Of a stretch of DNA of 14,964 bases, positions 5,839 to 14,253 are shown one piece after another. The DNA comes from Bacillota bacterium (GTDB lineage: Bacteria; Bacillota; UBA4882; UBA8346), in assembly GCA_023401925.1 (NCBI GenBank), contig JAEXDA010000027.1, positions 1-14,964 of the forward strand. The letters are read 5' to 3'. Every line of letters starts with the position of its first letter. The stretch's first letter is position 1. A program made the translations under genes and the position numbers. A model generated the notes under the pieces. The model ran no database searches. It was given only the letters and a program-made list of their open reading frames with translations, and was not told the origin of the DNA.

Positions 5839-6744
5839 ATGGAAAACGGGGAAAAAAGACTCTTCCAAAAAAAGTTAAACAGTGAGCGGATCGGGTTATT
5901 ATTCATTCTTCCCAATTATCTGATTTACACGATCTTCATATTAATTCCGGTTATTTGGACGCTTTATTTGGGGTTTACCGACTATAACCTGATGAATGTG
6001 CCCAAATGGATCGGAGTCCAAAATTATTTACAAGTTTTCCAGGATGAGAATTTTACGACGGCGCTGATCAATACCTTTTATTTTTCGATTTTTACCATTT
6101 TCCCCAGTATGGCGTTGGGATTGGTCGCGGCGGTTTTGCTCAATAATAAGTTTTTGAAAGGAAAAGGTTTTTTTCGGGCTTGTTATTATATGCCCAATAT
6201 CATCTCCATGGTGGCCGCTTCCATGGTTTGGCTTTGGATATATGATCCCAGTCATGGTTTGCTAAACAATCTTTTGGCCTCGTTGAAAATGGAGACCAAG
6301 GATTGGCTGTTTGACCCTTTTTTGGCCATGCCTTCGGTGATCCTGGTCAATATTTGGAATGGCTTAGGGTATAACATGATTATTTATTTGGCGGGGTTAC
6401 AAGGAATTCCGGAATATCTTTATGAAGCGGCAACCATGGATGGCGCTTCAAAAGTGCGCCAATTCTTTACCATCACCATCCCGATGATCAAGCCGATTAC
6501 CTTTTTCTTGTTTGTCATGGCTTGCATTAAATCGTTTCAAGTCTTTGATCAGGTGTTTGTAATGACCAACGGCGGTCCGATGAATGCGACCACTACGATT
6601 GTGCACCAAATTTATCAAAATGCATTTCAATACAACAAAATGGGATACGCTTCCGCTATGGCCTTCATTCTACTGCTAATCACCACCGTGGTTACTTTGT
6701 TGAACTTTAAATACGGTAACCAGGAATCGGACTTAATTGATTGA
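5839..6744 (+). CDS. ABC sugar transporter permease, MalF/UgpA type
   Basis: This 301-residue membrane protein forms one half of the import channel. It has about six hydrophobic segments, beginning near residues 18-45 and then at about 75-100, 115-135, 165-185, 220-240 and 270-290. The cytoplasmic EAA loop, YEAATMDGASKVRQFF then TITIP (about 195-215), is the contact site for the ATPase. The QVFDQVFVMTNGGP segment is typical of the first permease of carbohydrate uptake (CUT1) systems. Start ATG 5839 follows AGGAGG at 5823-5828. The second permease gene begins 15 bases after the stop, so the two are clearly co-transcribed. No ATPase gene is linked, so a shared ATPase of the MsmX/UgpC kind is expected elsewhere in the genome. 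Confidence 0.93.
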   Translation: MENGEKRLFQKKLNSERIGLLFILPNYLIYTIFILIPVIWTLYLGFTDYNLMNVPKWIGVQNYLQVFQDENFTTALINTFYFSIFTIFPSMALGLVAAVLLNNKFLKGKGFFRACYYMPNIISMVAASMVWLWIYDPSHGLLNNLLASLKMETKDWLFDPFLAMPSVILVNIWNGLGYNMIIYLAGLQGIPEYLYEAATMDGASKVRQFFTITIPMIKPITFFLFVMACIKSFQVFDQVFVMTNGGPMNATTTIVHQIYQNAFQYNKMGYASAMAFILLLITTVVTLLNFKYGNQESDLID

Positions 6745-6747
6745 CTT

Positions 6748-6753
6748 GGAGGG
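6748..6753 (+). promoter_or_regulatory. Ribosome binding site for the TTG start of the second permease
   Basis: GGAGGG lies 6 bases before TTG 6760. No ATG or GTG fits this position, and the next in-frame Met (codon 22, inside TM1) would remove the basic N-terminus. Confidence 0.65.
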
Positions 6754-6759
6754 AAAAAA

Positions 6760-7626
6760 TTGGTACAGTCAAAAAAGAGATTGGTACTCGGATATATACT
6801 TTTAAGCGGCTTTGCCTTACTTATGGTGCTTCCCTTCATTGGAATGGTTTTTACCGCTTTAAAAGCTTCCAATGAAATCTATTTGGCAAATGCTTTTTCA
6901 TTTTTTCCAAAAGCCTGGAGGGTGGCAAATTTCGTGGAAGCCATGAAAATTGCTCCCTGGAATCGTTACTTCTTTAATTCATTCGTTGTGACTTCCATTG
7001 CGGTAATCGGTAGCCTATTTTTTAATTCTTTTGCCGGATACAGTTTTGCCCGGTTAAAATTTCCGGGGCGGGATTTTTTATTTTTCTTCATTTTAATCGG
7101 CCTGATGGTACCGCCTCAAGTGACTATCATTCCCCAATTTTTAATTATGCGCTGTATACCGTTTTTTGGCGGCAATAATTGGATGGGACAAGGTGGAACC
7201 GGCTGGTTGGATACTTATTACGCTTTGATTGTACCGGCGTTATCTGGTTCCATCGGAATCTTTTTATGTCGCCAGTTTTATCTGGGGTTCCCAAAGTCTT
7301 TGGACGAAGCGGCAAGAATTGATGGTTGTTCGCCCTTTCATGCTTATTTTAGAATTTATATGCCAGCCAGCAAGCCGATTTATGCCAGCCTGGGAATTTT
7401 GAAAACCGTCGCCGTTTGGAATGATTTCTTTTATCCGTTGGTTATGACCAATACTGAAAAAATGCGGACTGTCCAGTTAGGGCTGCAGGTATTCCGAAGT
7501 TCCGGTACGGTGCAATGGGAATATCTGATGGCGGCTACAACTATAGTAACCATTCCGGTATTCATAGTGTTTCTCTGTTTCCAACGGTATTTTGTCCAAG
7601 GAGTCATGACAAGCGGAATCAAATAA
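6760..7626 (+). CDS. ABC sugar transporter permease, MalG/UgpE type
   Basis: This 288-residue partner of the preceding permease starts at TTG 6760 on good ribosome-site evidence. The basic N-terminus QSKKR leads into TM1 (about 9-33). The segment NSFAGYSFARLKFPGRD is the conserved loop of the second CUT1 permease. The EAA loop reads LDEAARIDGCSPFHAYF then RIYMP (about 181-202). The C-terminus, RYFVQGVMTSGIK, is the classic ending for this family. A stretch rich in Gly and Asn (about 136-149, before WLDTYYALIVP) makes the loop ahead of the EAA region slightly longer than in MalG-type proteins of minimal size. It is co-transcribed with its neighbours; the ROK gene begins 27 bases after the stop. 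Confidence 0.93.
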   Translation: MVQSKKRLVLGYILLSGFALLMVLPFIGMVFTALKASNEIYLANAFSFFPKAWRVANFVEAMKIAPWNRYFFNSFVVTSIAVIGSLFFNSFAGYSFARLKFPGRDFLFFFILIGLMVPPQVTIIPQFLIMRCIPFFGGNNWMGQGGTGWLDTYYALIVPALSGSIGIFLCRQFYLGFPKSLDEAARIDGCSPFHAYFRIYMPASKPIYASLGILKTVAVWNDFFYPLVMTNTEKMRTVQLGLQVFRSSGTVQWEYLMAATTIVTIPVFIVFLCFQRYFVQGVMTSGIK

Positions 7627-7653
7627 AAATTTTAAAAATCTCCGAGGTAATCC

Positions 7654-8862
7654 ATGCAAGCTCCTATCTTTAGCAGTACGAATAAAAAAATATCAGAGAA
7701 ACTGCTGTTTCAATTGCTCCGACGTTTCGGGCCCATTTCGAAGGTGGATTTGAGCCAAATGACCGGGGTTACTTTTGCAACCACATCGAAGATGATCGAG
7801 GATTTTCTGAAATCCGGCTTGATCGTTGCTAAAGAAATCGGGGATTCAACGGGTGGAAGAAAGCCGCTATTATATGCGGTTAAGGACACAGCTCTTTATG
7901 CGGTGGGCGTCAAGATATCCCGTAAACAATGTGAAATTGTTTTGATGAGCCTAAACGGAAACATTGTCGATGCGGTCTCTTTCCCGATGCTTAAGGAATC
8001 TTCTCCTGATGTGATTGCCTTGAAGATCCATGATGTTGTCGAGAGTTTTAAAGCAAGATCCAAGATAGCCGGTAAACTGCTGGGTATAGGCATTGCGGGA
8101 ATTGGACCGCTCGACCGGAAAAACGGAATCATTTTAAAGCCTCAGGATTTTCCGGTGAATGGTTGGGTGAATGTGCCGTTGGTTGAGTTGGTTAGGAAAG
8201 CCACCGGCTTGTCGGTGTTTTTAGATAACAAGGCCCGTACCGGTGTTTTAGGGGAAAGTTGGTACGGAATTGCTAAAAATCTTGATAATGTTGTTTACAT
8301 CTATGCAGAACACGGAATTGGCTGTGGACATATTATTAATGGCAGCCTGGTTGGCGGGGAAACCGATATGACCGGATCTTTGGGGCATATGATTATTGAT
8401 ATTCATGGAAATCAGTGCGCTTGCGGACATCAGGGGTGCTTAGAAACATACTCTTCGTCCTATGCAATGGTCAATCATGCCATTGCTCTAGTTAAAGAAG
8501 GACAAAAGTCGGTCATAACGGATTATACCGATGGAGACTTGACTAAGCTTCGTTTTAATCATATTTGTCAAGCTGTGGCCGCGGGTGATGCGGTGTGTAT
8601 TGAATTGGTAACAAAAGCGGCGAGGATATTCGGAGTCGCTTTGGCTAATTTTATCAATTTAATTATTCCTAACATGATTGTACTTGGCGGCCAAACCATC
8701 CTTCTTTGTCCGATTTTTTATGAAATTGCTGTAAACACGGCTATTGAAATGACTTATCCCAATCCTGCTAGCAGTTTACGGTTTGAACGAGTATCGTTAG
8801 GCGAGCGGGCTGAGGTTATTGGCGCGGCTACTCAAGTTTTTGTACATTATTTGGGAAATTAA
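7654..8862 (+). CDS. ROK-family transcriptional regulator (NagC/XylR type)
   Basis: This 402-residue protein has a winged helix-turn-helix (about 15-75: ISKVDLSQMTG, then the wing TGGRKPLLY) joined to a sugar-binding ROK domain. ROK features are GIGIAGIGPLD (about 144-154), HGIGCGHIINGSLVGGE (220-236) and the zinc site GHMIID with CACGHQGCLE (His245, Cys255, Cys257, Cys262). In ROK sugar kinases the catalytic Asp lies in a DNDAN-like motif. Here the motif reads DNKAR (191-195), so kinase activity is unlikely and a sensor-repressor role is expected. GAGG at 7644-7647 precedes ATG 7654. Being last in the transporter operon, it probably controls that operon in response to the imported sugar, perhaps through the palindrome at 4425-4475 (inference). 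Confidence 0.9.
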   Translation: MQAPIFSSTNKKISEKLLFQLLRRFGPISKVDLSQMTGVTFATTSKMIEDFLKSGLIVAKEIGDSTGGRKPLLYAVKDTALYAVGVKISRKQCEIVLMSLNGNIVDAVSFPMLKESSPDVIALKIHDVVESFKARSKIAGKLLGIGIAGIGPLDRKNGIILKPQDFPVNGWVNVPLVELVRKATGLSVFLDNKARTGVLGESWYGIAKNLDNVVYIYAEHGIGCGHIINGSLVGGETDMTGSLGHMIIDIHGNQCACGHQGCLETYSSSYAMVNHAIALVKEGQKSVITDYTDGDLTKLRFNHICQAVAAGDAVCIELVTKAARIFGVALANFINLIIPNMIVLGGQTILLCPIFYEIAVNTAIEMTYPNPASSLRFERVSLGERAEVIGAATQVFVHYLGN

Positions 8863-8995
8863 AAAAGATTAAAGGCAGTTTTATTGACGAAAATATTTTA
8901 AAGTTTTTTGGGGTGTATATTGTAAAAATTTACATGAAGATATTCAATTACTGAACCAGTGGATGCTACCACTATAAAGACTTGAAGGAGGAAAA
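8863..8995 (+). promoter_or_regulatory. Intergenic region before the beta-helix gene with a short palindrome
   Basis: TGTAAA-AA-TTTACA (8921-8934) is a perfect two-fold palindrome outside its AA centre. It resembles LacI/CcpA-type sites in its arms but lacks the central CG. A -35-like TTGACG occurs at 8884-8889, but no -10 box lies at proper spacing, so no promoter is assigned. No clear terminator follows the ROK gene, and read-through transcription is possible. Confidence 0.35.
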
Positions 8996-10972
8996 ATGAT
9001 GGACTGCGGAGTTAAGAAACGTGGAATAACTCTTAGGATTTTTGTAATTGCTGTTTGTCTAACAGCAATGTATTCAAATAACGATATTAATGCAGCCATA
9101 GATACAGCAAAATACAAGGGTTCCTCTGGAAAAGTAATTTCTGTAAAACAGCAGGGTTCTGCTGATTACAAAACAATCAGCCAAGCTGTCAATGTTGCGC
9201 AGCCAGGCGATACTATTATAGTTCACGAAGGTACATATAGGGAAACGGTGACCTTTCTACGGGGAGGTAACGATGAATCATCGTGGATCACTTTAAAGGC
9301 CGCGGATGGGGAAAATGCCATTGTGAAAGGTTCTGATATCGCAACCGGATGGGAGAAATACAGTAGCAACATATATAAGCTGGTGAAGGAAAACTCATAC
9401 TTTGGCGATTTTAATCCTTTCAATACCAAATGGCCCACCAAAGACATTTCTTGTGGGTGTGTGTATATCAACAGTTTAACTTTGCTGGAAAAGAAAAGCG
9501 TGTCAGATGTAGAAGGTAATGTAAATACTTGGTATGCAGTAGTCGATGATTTCCAAACAACCATATACGCAAACTTCAACGGATTGAATCCAAATACCAA
9601 TCTGACGGAAATCAATGTCAGGAAACAAGTTATAAACGCAGCATGGAACCAGGGCTATATTATCATTGATGGTTTGACCGTTATGCATGGTTGTGCGCCA
9701 AAGGGCCAAGGTTTTTGGAAACCGGAAAGTGTTGCTACGATGTCGATTCCAATGGACGGCGCTATATCGACAAACGGGGGTCATCACTGGATTATCCAAA
9801 ATTGTATTGTTAAGAATAATCGGGGTGTAGCCATTGATTTCGGGCTGGGGGCGCAACGGAAGGAAGTCGCGAATGGTGGAACGCCTGCCGTGTTTGGGTA
9901 TCATAAAATTCTCAATAATATTGTCAAGGATAATGGCACCAACGGGGTCATGGCATATAAGGGTGCTTATACCGAGATCGCCGGGAATAAGTTCATCAAT
10001 AATAACACTTTGAATACCACTCTTCTTTCAGAGGCTTTTGTAAAAGATGTTGATGAAGGTGAGAGCATCTACATTCACAATAATTATTTCTACAGTAATC
10101 AGACATGGAAAACCATGCCCATATGGCTTGATTCGGAATGTAACAACTGTAGGGTATCAGAGAATGTTTTTGCCGGTACCGGACTGAGTTATGTAATGTA
10201 TGAAGCGAACCATGGTTATAATCTGATGGATAATAATGTATTTATCGGAGTGGGATACAATTTAACTGAAAGTAGCCATACTTACATAGTACATAACCTC
10301 TTTCTGGATGTAGGCGCGAATAACAATTTTGTGAACTCGGGGAGAATAACAGGAACATCCGCTACTGCTGAAGGCTGGGATGGTGTTTGTCGCACGATGA
10401 CGCTTCAAGTGCCAAATACCGAAACGAGTCTGGGGCGTTATGAAACAAGATTTCGATTTAATAAGATGGTTAACAATATATTTTATATGAATGGTCCGAC
10501 AGCTGGAGCTACGGAGCCGGACACTTATGATCCGACTTGGCCTGCTTATCATTCCAATGCAACAGCTATAGTTGGTACTTATGTATGGGGTAATGAATGT
10601 GATTACAATGTTTACTATAACGGCGCACAAAAAATAAATAATTATGCCTCTGCTCGTCATTATGTACCGGATGCCAATAGCGTAGTTGTTTCAGGGAATA
10701 GTTATAGCTACGTAGCCGACGAAAATTCCTGTGAAATCACAATTAATATCGATCCGAATAATATGCCTGCAAACCTCAGGGCGCCAAAAATAACCGGGTC
10801 CTATCTTGGTCCTCAAATGTTATATAAAGCACTTGGGTATGATGTCGTTGCGCCGGATGTTATTAGTGATTTTTTTGGCGACGATAGAAAAGGCAACGTA
10901 GTGGTAGGCCCATTCTCGAAGTTGCATCCTGAGAGCAATCGTTTTAAGCTATGGCCTCTTAATAAGCACTAG
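8996..10972 (+). CDS. Secreted right-handed parallel beta-helix protein, putative polysaccharide-active enzyme
   Basis: The 658-residue protein has an N-terminal signal (basic GVKKRG, hydrophobic LRIFVIAVCL, probable cleavage after INAA, residue 34). The mature part opens with DYKTISQAVNVAQPGDTIIV and HEGTYRETV, the standard entry to pectin-lyase-like right-handed helices. Asn-rich turns (NNIVKDNG, GNKFINNN, IHNNYF, DNNVFIG) then mark successive coils over about residues 210-440. Two conserved-looking stretches, PIWLDSECNN with Asp379 and VMYEANHGYN with Glu403/His406, could be functional. The C-terminus ends in a DFFGDDRKGNVVVGPF module often seen at the end of such proteins. Lyase, glycosidase (for example GH141-like) or binding roles are all possible. 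AAGGAGG (8985-8991) precedes two ATGs, 8996 and 8999; the second has the better spacing. The sulfatase gene follows 44 bases downstream. Confidence 0.8.
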   Translation: MMDCGVKKRGITLRIFVIAVCLTAMYSNNDINAAIDTAKYKGSSGKVISVKQQGSADYKTISQAVNVAQPGDTIIVHEGTYRETVTFLRGGNDESSWITLKAADGENAIVKGSDIATGWEKYSSNIYKLVKENSYFGDFNPFNTKWPTKDISCGCVYINSLTLLEKKSVSDVEGNVNTWYAVVDDFQTTIYANFNGLNPNTNLTEINVRKQVINAAWNQGYIIIDGLTVMHGCAPKGQGFWKPESVATMSIPMDGAISTNGGHHWIIQNCIVKNNRGVAIDFGLGAQRKEVANGGTPAVFGYHKILNNIVKDNGTNGVMAYKGAYTEIAGNKFINNNTLNTTLLSEAFVKDVDEGESIYIHNNYFYSNQTWKTMPIWLDSECNNCRVSENVFAGTGLSYVMYEANHGYNLMDNNVFIGVGYNLTESSHTYIVHNLFLDVGANNNFVNSGRITGTSATAEGWDGVCRTMTLQVPNTETSLGRYETRFRFNKMVNNIFYMNGPTAGATEPDTYDPTWPAYHSNATAIVGTYVWGNECDYNVYYNGAQKINNYASARHYVPDANSVVVSGNSYSYVADENSCEITINIDPNNMPANLRAPKITGSYLGPQMLYKALGYDVVAPDVISDFFGDDRKGNVVVGPFSKLHPESNRFKLWPLNKH

Positions 10973-11016
10973 TGAGTGGATAAGTTAAAGCCTAGATTAA
11001 TTAAAGGAGAATTTTC

Positions 11017-12483
11017 ATGAAGGCCATCATGGTCATGTTTGATTCATTGAACCGGCATATGTTGCCGCCGTATGGGTGTGAATGGATACAGGCCCCCAAT
11101 TTTAAACGATTGGCGGAAAAAACGGTAACCTTTGATAATTGTTATATAGGAAGTATGCCCTGCATGCCGGCGCGGCGGGAAATCCATACGGGTCGTTATA
11201 ATTTTCTTCACCGGAGTTGGGGCCCGCTTGAACCATTTGACGATTCAATGCCGGAAATATTAAAACAAAATGGCGTTTATACTCATTTAGTCAGCGATCA
11301 CGGGCATTATTGGGAGGATGGCGGCTGTACGTATCATACCCGTTATAATTCTTGGGAGATTTCCCGGGGCCAGGAAGGGGATACTTGGAAAGGCGAAGTC
11401 AAAGATCCAACCATTGAAAATGCCATCGGGGGGCACAAACTTTTATGGCGTCAGGACTGGGTTAATCGGAAATATATGCAACATGAGGAAGACCAACCTC
11501 AAGCGAAAACCTTTCATTTAGGGATGGAGTTTATCCAGAAAAACCATTCCGAAGATAACTGGTTTTTGCAAATTGAAACCTTCGATCCTCATGAGCCATT
11601 TTTTACCCAACAAAAATATAAAGACCTCTATCCTCACGATTATCAAGGACCTCACTTTGATTGGCCTGATTATAAACGGGTTAGCGAGTCTCCGAATCAA
11701 GTTGAACATCTTCGTTACGAATATGCTGCTCTAATTAGCATGTGTGACCACTATTTGGGTAAGGTTCTGGATTTGATGGATCAGTACGACATGTGGAAAG
11801 ACACGATGTTGATTGTGAATACGGATCATGGATTTTTGCTGGCGGAACATGATTGGTGGGCGAAATGCGTTCAACCTTTTTATAATGAAGTCGCACACCA
11901 ACCTTTATTTATCTGGGATCCACGGAGCAAAAAGAAGGGAACCAGGAATTCCTGCATCGTTCAGACCATTGACTTGGCCCCCACGCTGTTGGACTTGTTT
12001 GGAGTGGATATCCCGGCAGACATGCAAGGAAAACCGCTCAAAGATGTAATTGCATTCCATCAGCCCATTCGGGAAGTGGCTCTCTTTGGATTGCATGGTG
12101 CCCATGTCAATGTAACCGATGGGAGATATGTATATATGCGGGCTCCTGTCCGTCGTGAAAATGGGCCGCTATATGATTACACCTTGATGCCTACTCATAT
12201 GCGTAAACGGTTCAGCGTGGAAGAGATGCGCAGCGCCGAATTGACCGGGTCATTTTCTTTTACCAAAGGTTGTCCGGTGCTGAAGATTCGGTCTTTCCCT
12301 TGGGAAGACCGAAATTATCACCAGTTTGGGACGTTATTGTTCGATTTGGAGCAGGATCCGAAGCAAGAGAAACCACTAAACGATCCGGACGTGGAAGAAC
12401 GAATGATCCGGCAGATGCTCCGGCTCATGAAAGAGAGTGATGCTCCGGCCGAACAATATGAACGGCTGGGGTTGAATGGATAG
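11017..12483 (+). CDS. Type I (formylglycine-dependent) sulfatase, apparently cytoplasmic
   Basis: This 488-residue alkaline-phosphatase-superfamily sulfatase would hydrolyse sulfate esters. The formylglycine motif is present as Cys49 in PCMPARREIHTGR, which fits the CxPxR rule with Arg53. Other expected residues are Asp9 (MVMFDSLNR, with Ser where many sulfatases have a second Asp), His192 (DPHEPFF), Asp270/His271 (VNTDHGFLLAEHDW) and Lys283 (WWAKC). The C-terminal TLLFDLEQDPKQ segment is typical of the family. There is no signal peptide: the protein starts directly with the first core strand MKAIMVMFD. It should therefore act on imported sulfated sugars. AAAGGAG at 11003-11009 precedes the ATG. 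No formylglycine-generating enzyme or radical-SAM maturase is encoded in the window. Related phosphodiester or phosphonate monoester hydrolases are a possible alternative specificity. Confidence 0.88.
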   Translation: MKAIMVMFDSLNRHMLPPYGCEWIQAPNFKRLAEKTVTFDNCYIGSMPCMPARREIHTGRYNFLHRSWGPLEPFDDSMPEILKQNGVYTHLVSDHGHYWEDGGCTYHTRYNSWEISRGQEGDTWKGEVKDPTIENAIGGHKLLWRQDWVNRKYMQHEEDQPQAKTFHLGMEFIQKNHSEDNWFLQIETFDPHEPFFTQQKYKDLYPHDYQGPHFDWPDYKRVSESPNQVEHLRYEYAALISMCDHYLGKVLDLMDQYDMWKDTMLIVNTDHGFLLAEHDWWAKCVQPFYNEVAHQPLFIWDPRSKKKGTRNSCIVQTIDLAPTLLDLFGVDIPADMQGKPLKDVIAFHQPIREVALFGLHGAHVNVTDGRYVYMRAPVRRENGPLYDYTLMPTHMRKRFSVEEMRSAELTGSFSFTKGCPVLKIRSFPWEDRNYHQFGTLLFDLEQDPKQEKPLNDPDVEERMIRQMLRLMKESDAPAEQYERLGLNG

Positions 12484-12867
12484 AATTCTTTAAGAAAAGT
12501 ACCTTTGGATAGCATAAATGTTATATACCAAATCACGGTGTTGAGCATTTGTGCTTATTTTTTATGAAAAAAACAAAGAATAGGAAGAAGAGTAAAACCT
12601 GCTAAACATTTTTTTAAATGGGTTTTCCCATGGCGGTAACTGGTTTCGCCCAACGCTATGAACTACTACTGTGATAGTTTTATGCACAGTGTGGGATATT
12701 GATGAAGATACCTATTATTATATTCCATAGCAATTGGAAAGGAATCCTCAACTGCAATAATGAATATAGAGTTATCACTCGAGAAGGACCAATTCAAATG
12801 CCTATGAAAACATTTTCCTTGTTTGTCAAGCCGGCCTCGGCTGTAGGTATGATACACTTTGGCCCCC
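12484..12867. other. Intergenic region between convergent sulfatase and MATE genes
   Basis: No gene is supported. An 82-codon frame at 12699-12947 runs into the end of the MATE gene on the opposite strand, has no ribosome site and no recognizable content. A weak hairpin with a T-run (12543-12563) and a small ATGGG-TTTT-CCCAT hairpin (12618-12631) are the only structures seen. Confidence 0.5.
12543..12563 (+). terminator. Weak candidate terminator after the sulfatase gene
   Basis: AGCA-TTTG-TGCT with an outer G-U pair is followed by A and six T. The stem is short, so termination here is uncertain, though its position 60 bases after the sulfatase stop is suitable. Confidence 0.3.
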
Positions 12868-14253
12868 CTAGGCCGCTATTTCCGCTTGAACATGCTTCAA
12901 TTTCTTTAATGTCTTCCGGAACTCCCAAGCAAACGTTATGCCGGTAACTGTAACGGCGGCTAAATCGGCAATGGGTTCTGCCAAAAATACCGCCGTAATT
13001 TTATCGGTCAAGAGCGCTGGAAAGATATAGATGAGGGGAATCAACAGGAAGACTTTCCGTAAGAGTGCCAAAAATATTGAGCTTTTTGCATTTCCCAGTG
13101 CGATAAACGTTTGTTGGCAACTGATTTGGATTCCAAGCAGCAAAGAAGCAGCCATATAAATTCGTAAGGCCCGAATCGAAAAGTGAATCAACTCCGGATC
13201 GTCGGTGAATATCTGGGTGAAAACTTGGGGAAACACCATTGTCAGCAGCCACAAGCAGAATGAATAACAAAGGGACACCTTGAAAAGCAATAAAAAAGTT
13301 TTCTTCACTCTGGCGGGATTGCCCGCTCCGTAATTAAAACTGATAATGGGTTGTGCGCCCTGGGTTAGTCCCGTGAGTGGGAGCATGGCAATTTGCATGA
13401 TGCTGGAGAGGATTGTCATCGCGCCTACTGCCAAATCGCCGCCATATTTCTGTAGCGAGGAATTAAAAGTAATTGCCAGCAGGCATTCTGTCAATTGCAT
13501 AATAAATGGGGACAGACCTAGCGCCAGGCAAGGTAAAAATACCTTGAAATCATTCCTTAGATATTGTTTCCTGATTTTTAATATCGTTTTCCTGCCGGTT
13601 AGGAAATGGATAACCCAGGCTGCCGAAATCGCTTGGGCAATGACATTGGCTAAAGCGGCTCCTTTGACCCCCAAACCAAAGGTAAATATGAAAATGGGAT
13701 CTAAAATAATGCTGAGTAAAGCCCCGCTAAGTATGGTCAGCATGCTGATTTTGGCAAAGCCTTGGGCGGTGATAAATGCATTTAAGCCTAATGCCAGTTG
13801 CACAAATAGAGTTCCCCAGGCGTATACATTCATGAAGTCTAATGCGTAACTTATGGTGAATTGACTGGCTCCAAATAACATCAACAGTTTTTCGCCGAAG
13901 ACCAGTAGTGTTGCAGTTAAGACCCCCGCCAATATTACCAATGCAACCAGGCAGTTGCCAAGGATTTTTTCGGCTTCATGCGGCTCTCCTCTACCCATCC
14001 GAATAGCTGCTCTTGGCGCGCCACCCATGCTAATTAAAGAAGTAAAGGCTGTAATGGCCATAATTAACGGCAACGTAACTCCAACTCCAGTTAAAGCCTG
14101 GGCGCCAATGCCCGGGATATGTCCAATATACATTCGATCCACGATGTTATATAAGACATTGACCAGTTGAGCCACGATCGCAGGGTAAGCCATATCAAAA
14201 AGCAATTTGCCGATATTTTGGATGCCTAGTTTATTTGCCGGTATATTTTCCAC
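12868..14253 (-). CDS. MATE-family multidrug/polyspecific exporter
   Basis: This 461-residue integral membrane protein of the MATE/MepA-DinF class exports drugs or metabolites in exchange for sodium or protons. The opening LLFDMAYPAIVAQLVNVLYN, then IVDRMYIGHIPG and LTGVGVTLPL, is the standard first helix pair. The segment SMGGAPRAAIRMGRGE is the conserved loop of the first half. GLTQGAQPIISFNYGAGN is the matching conserved segment opening the second half. Length and about twelve hydrophobic segments fit the family. The start is GTG at 14253-14251; no clear ribosome site precedes it, so the N-terminus is only moderately certain. It lies on the opposite strand and converges with the sulfatase gene. 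Nothing in the sequence ties it to the glycan genes. Confidence 0.92.
   Translation of the reverse strand: MENIPANKLGIQNIGKLLFDMAYPAIVAQLVNVLYNIVDRMYIGHIPGIGAQALTGVGVTLPLIMAITAFTSLISMGGAPRAAIRMGRGEPHEAEKILGNCLVALVILAGVLTATLLVFGEKLLMLFGASQFTISYALDFMNVYAWGTLFVQLALGLNAFITAQGFAKISMLTILSGALLSIILDPIFIFTFGLGVKGAALANVIAQAISAAWVIHFLTGRKTILKIRKQYLRNDFKVFLPCLALGLSPFIMQLTECLLAITFNSSLQKYGGDLAVGAMTILSSIMQIAMLPLTGLTQGAQPIISFNYGAGNPARVKKTFLLLFKVSLCYSFCLWLLTMVFPQVFTQIFTDDPELIHFSIRALRIYMAASLLLGIQISCQQTFIALGNAKSSIFLALLRKVFLLIPLIYIFPALLTDKITAVFLAEPIADLAAVTVTGITFAWEFRKTLKKLKHVQAEIAA

Noticed and set aside
8921..8934. CcpA cre site before the beta-helix gene
   Set aside because: The arms fit loosely, but the central CG that defines cre sites is AA here, so it is reported only as an unassigned palindrome.
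12564..12605. Short basic peptide MKKTKNRKKSKTC
   Set aside because: It has no ribosome binding site and directly follows the candidate terminator T-run; the A-rich sequence explains the lysines.
12699..12947. 82-codon plus-strand frame after the sulfatase
   Set aside because: It has no ribosome site or recognizable motif and its last quarter is antisense to the end of the MATE gene.
13346..13849. 167-codon plus-strand frame
   Set aside because: It is fully antisense to the MATE gene, whose minus-strand protein has clear family signatures throughout.
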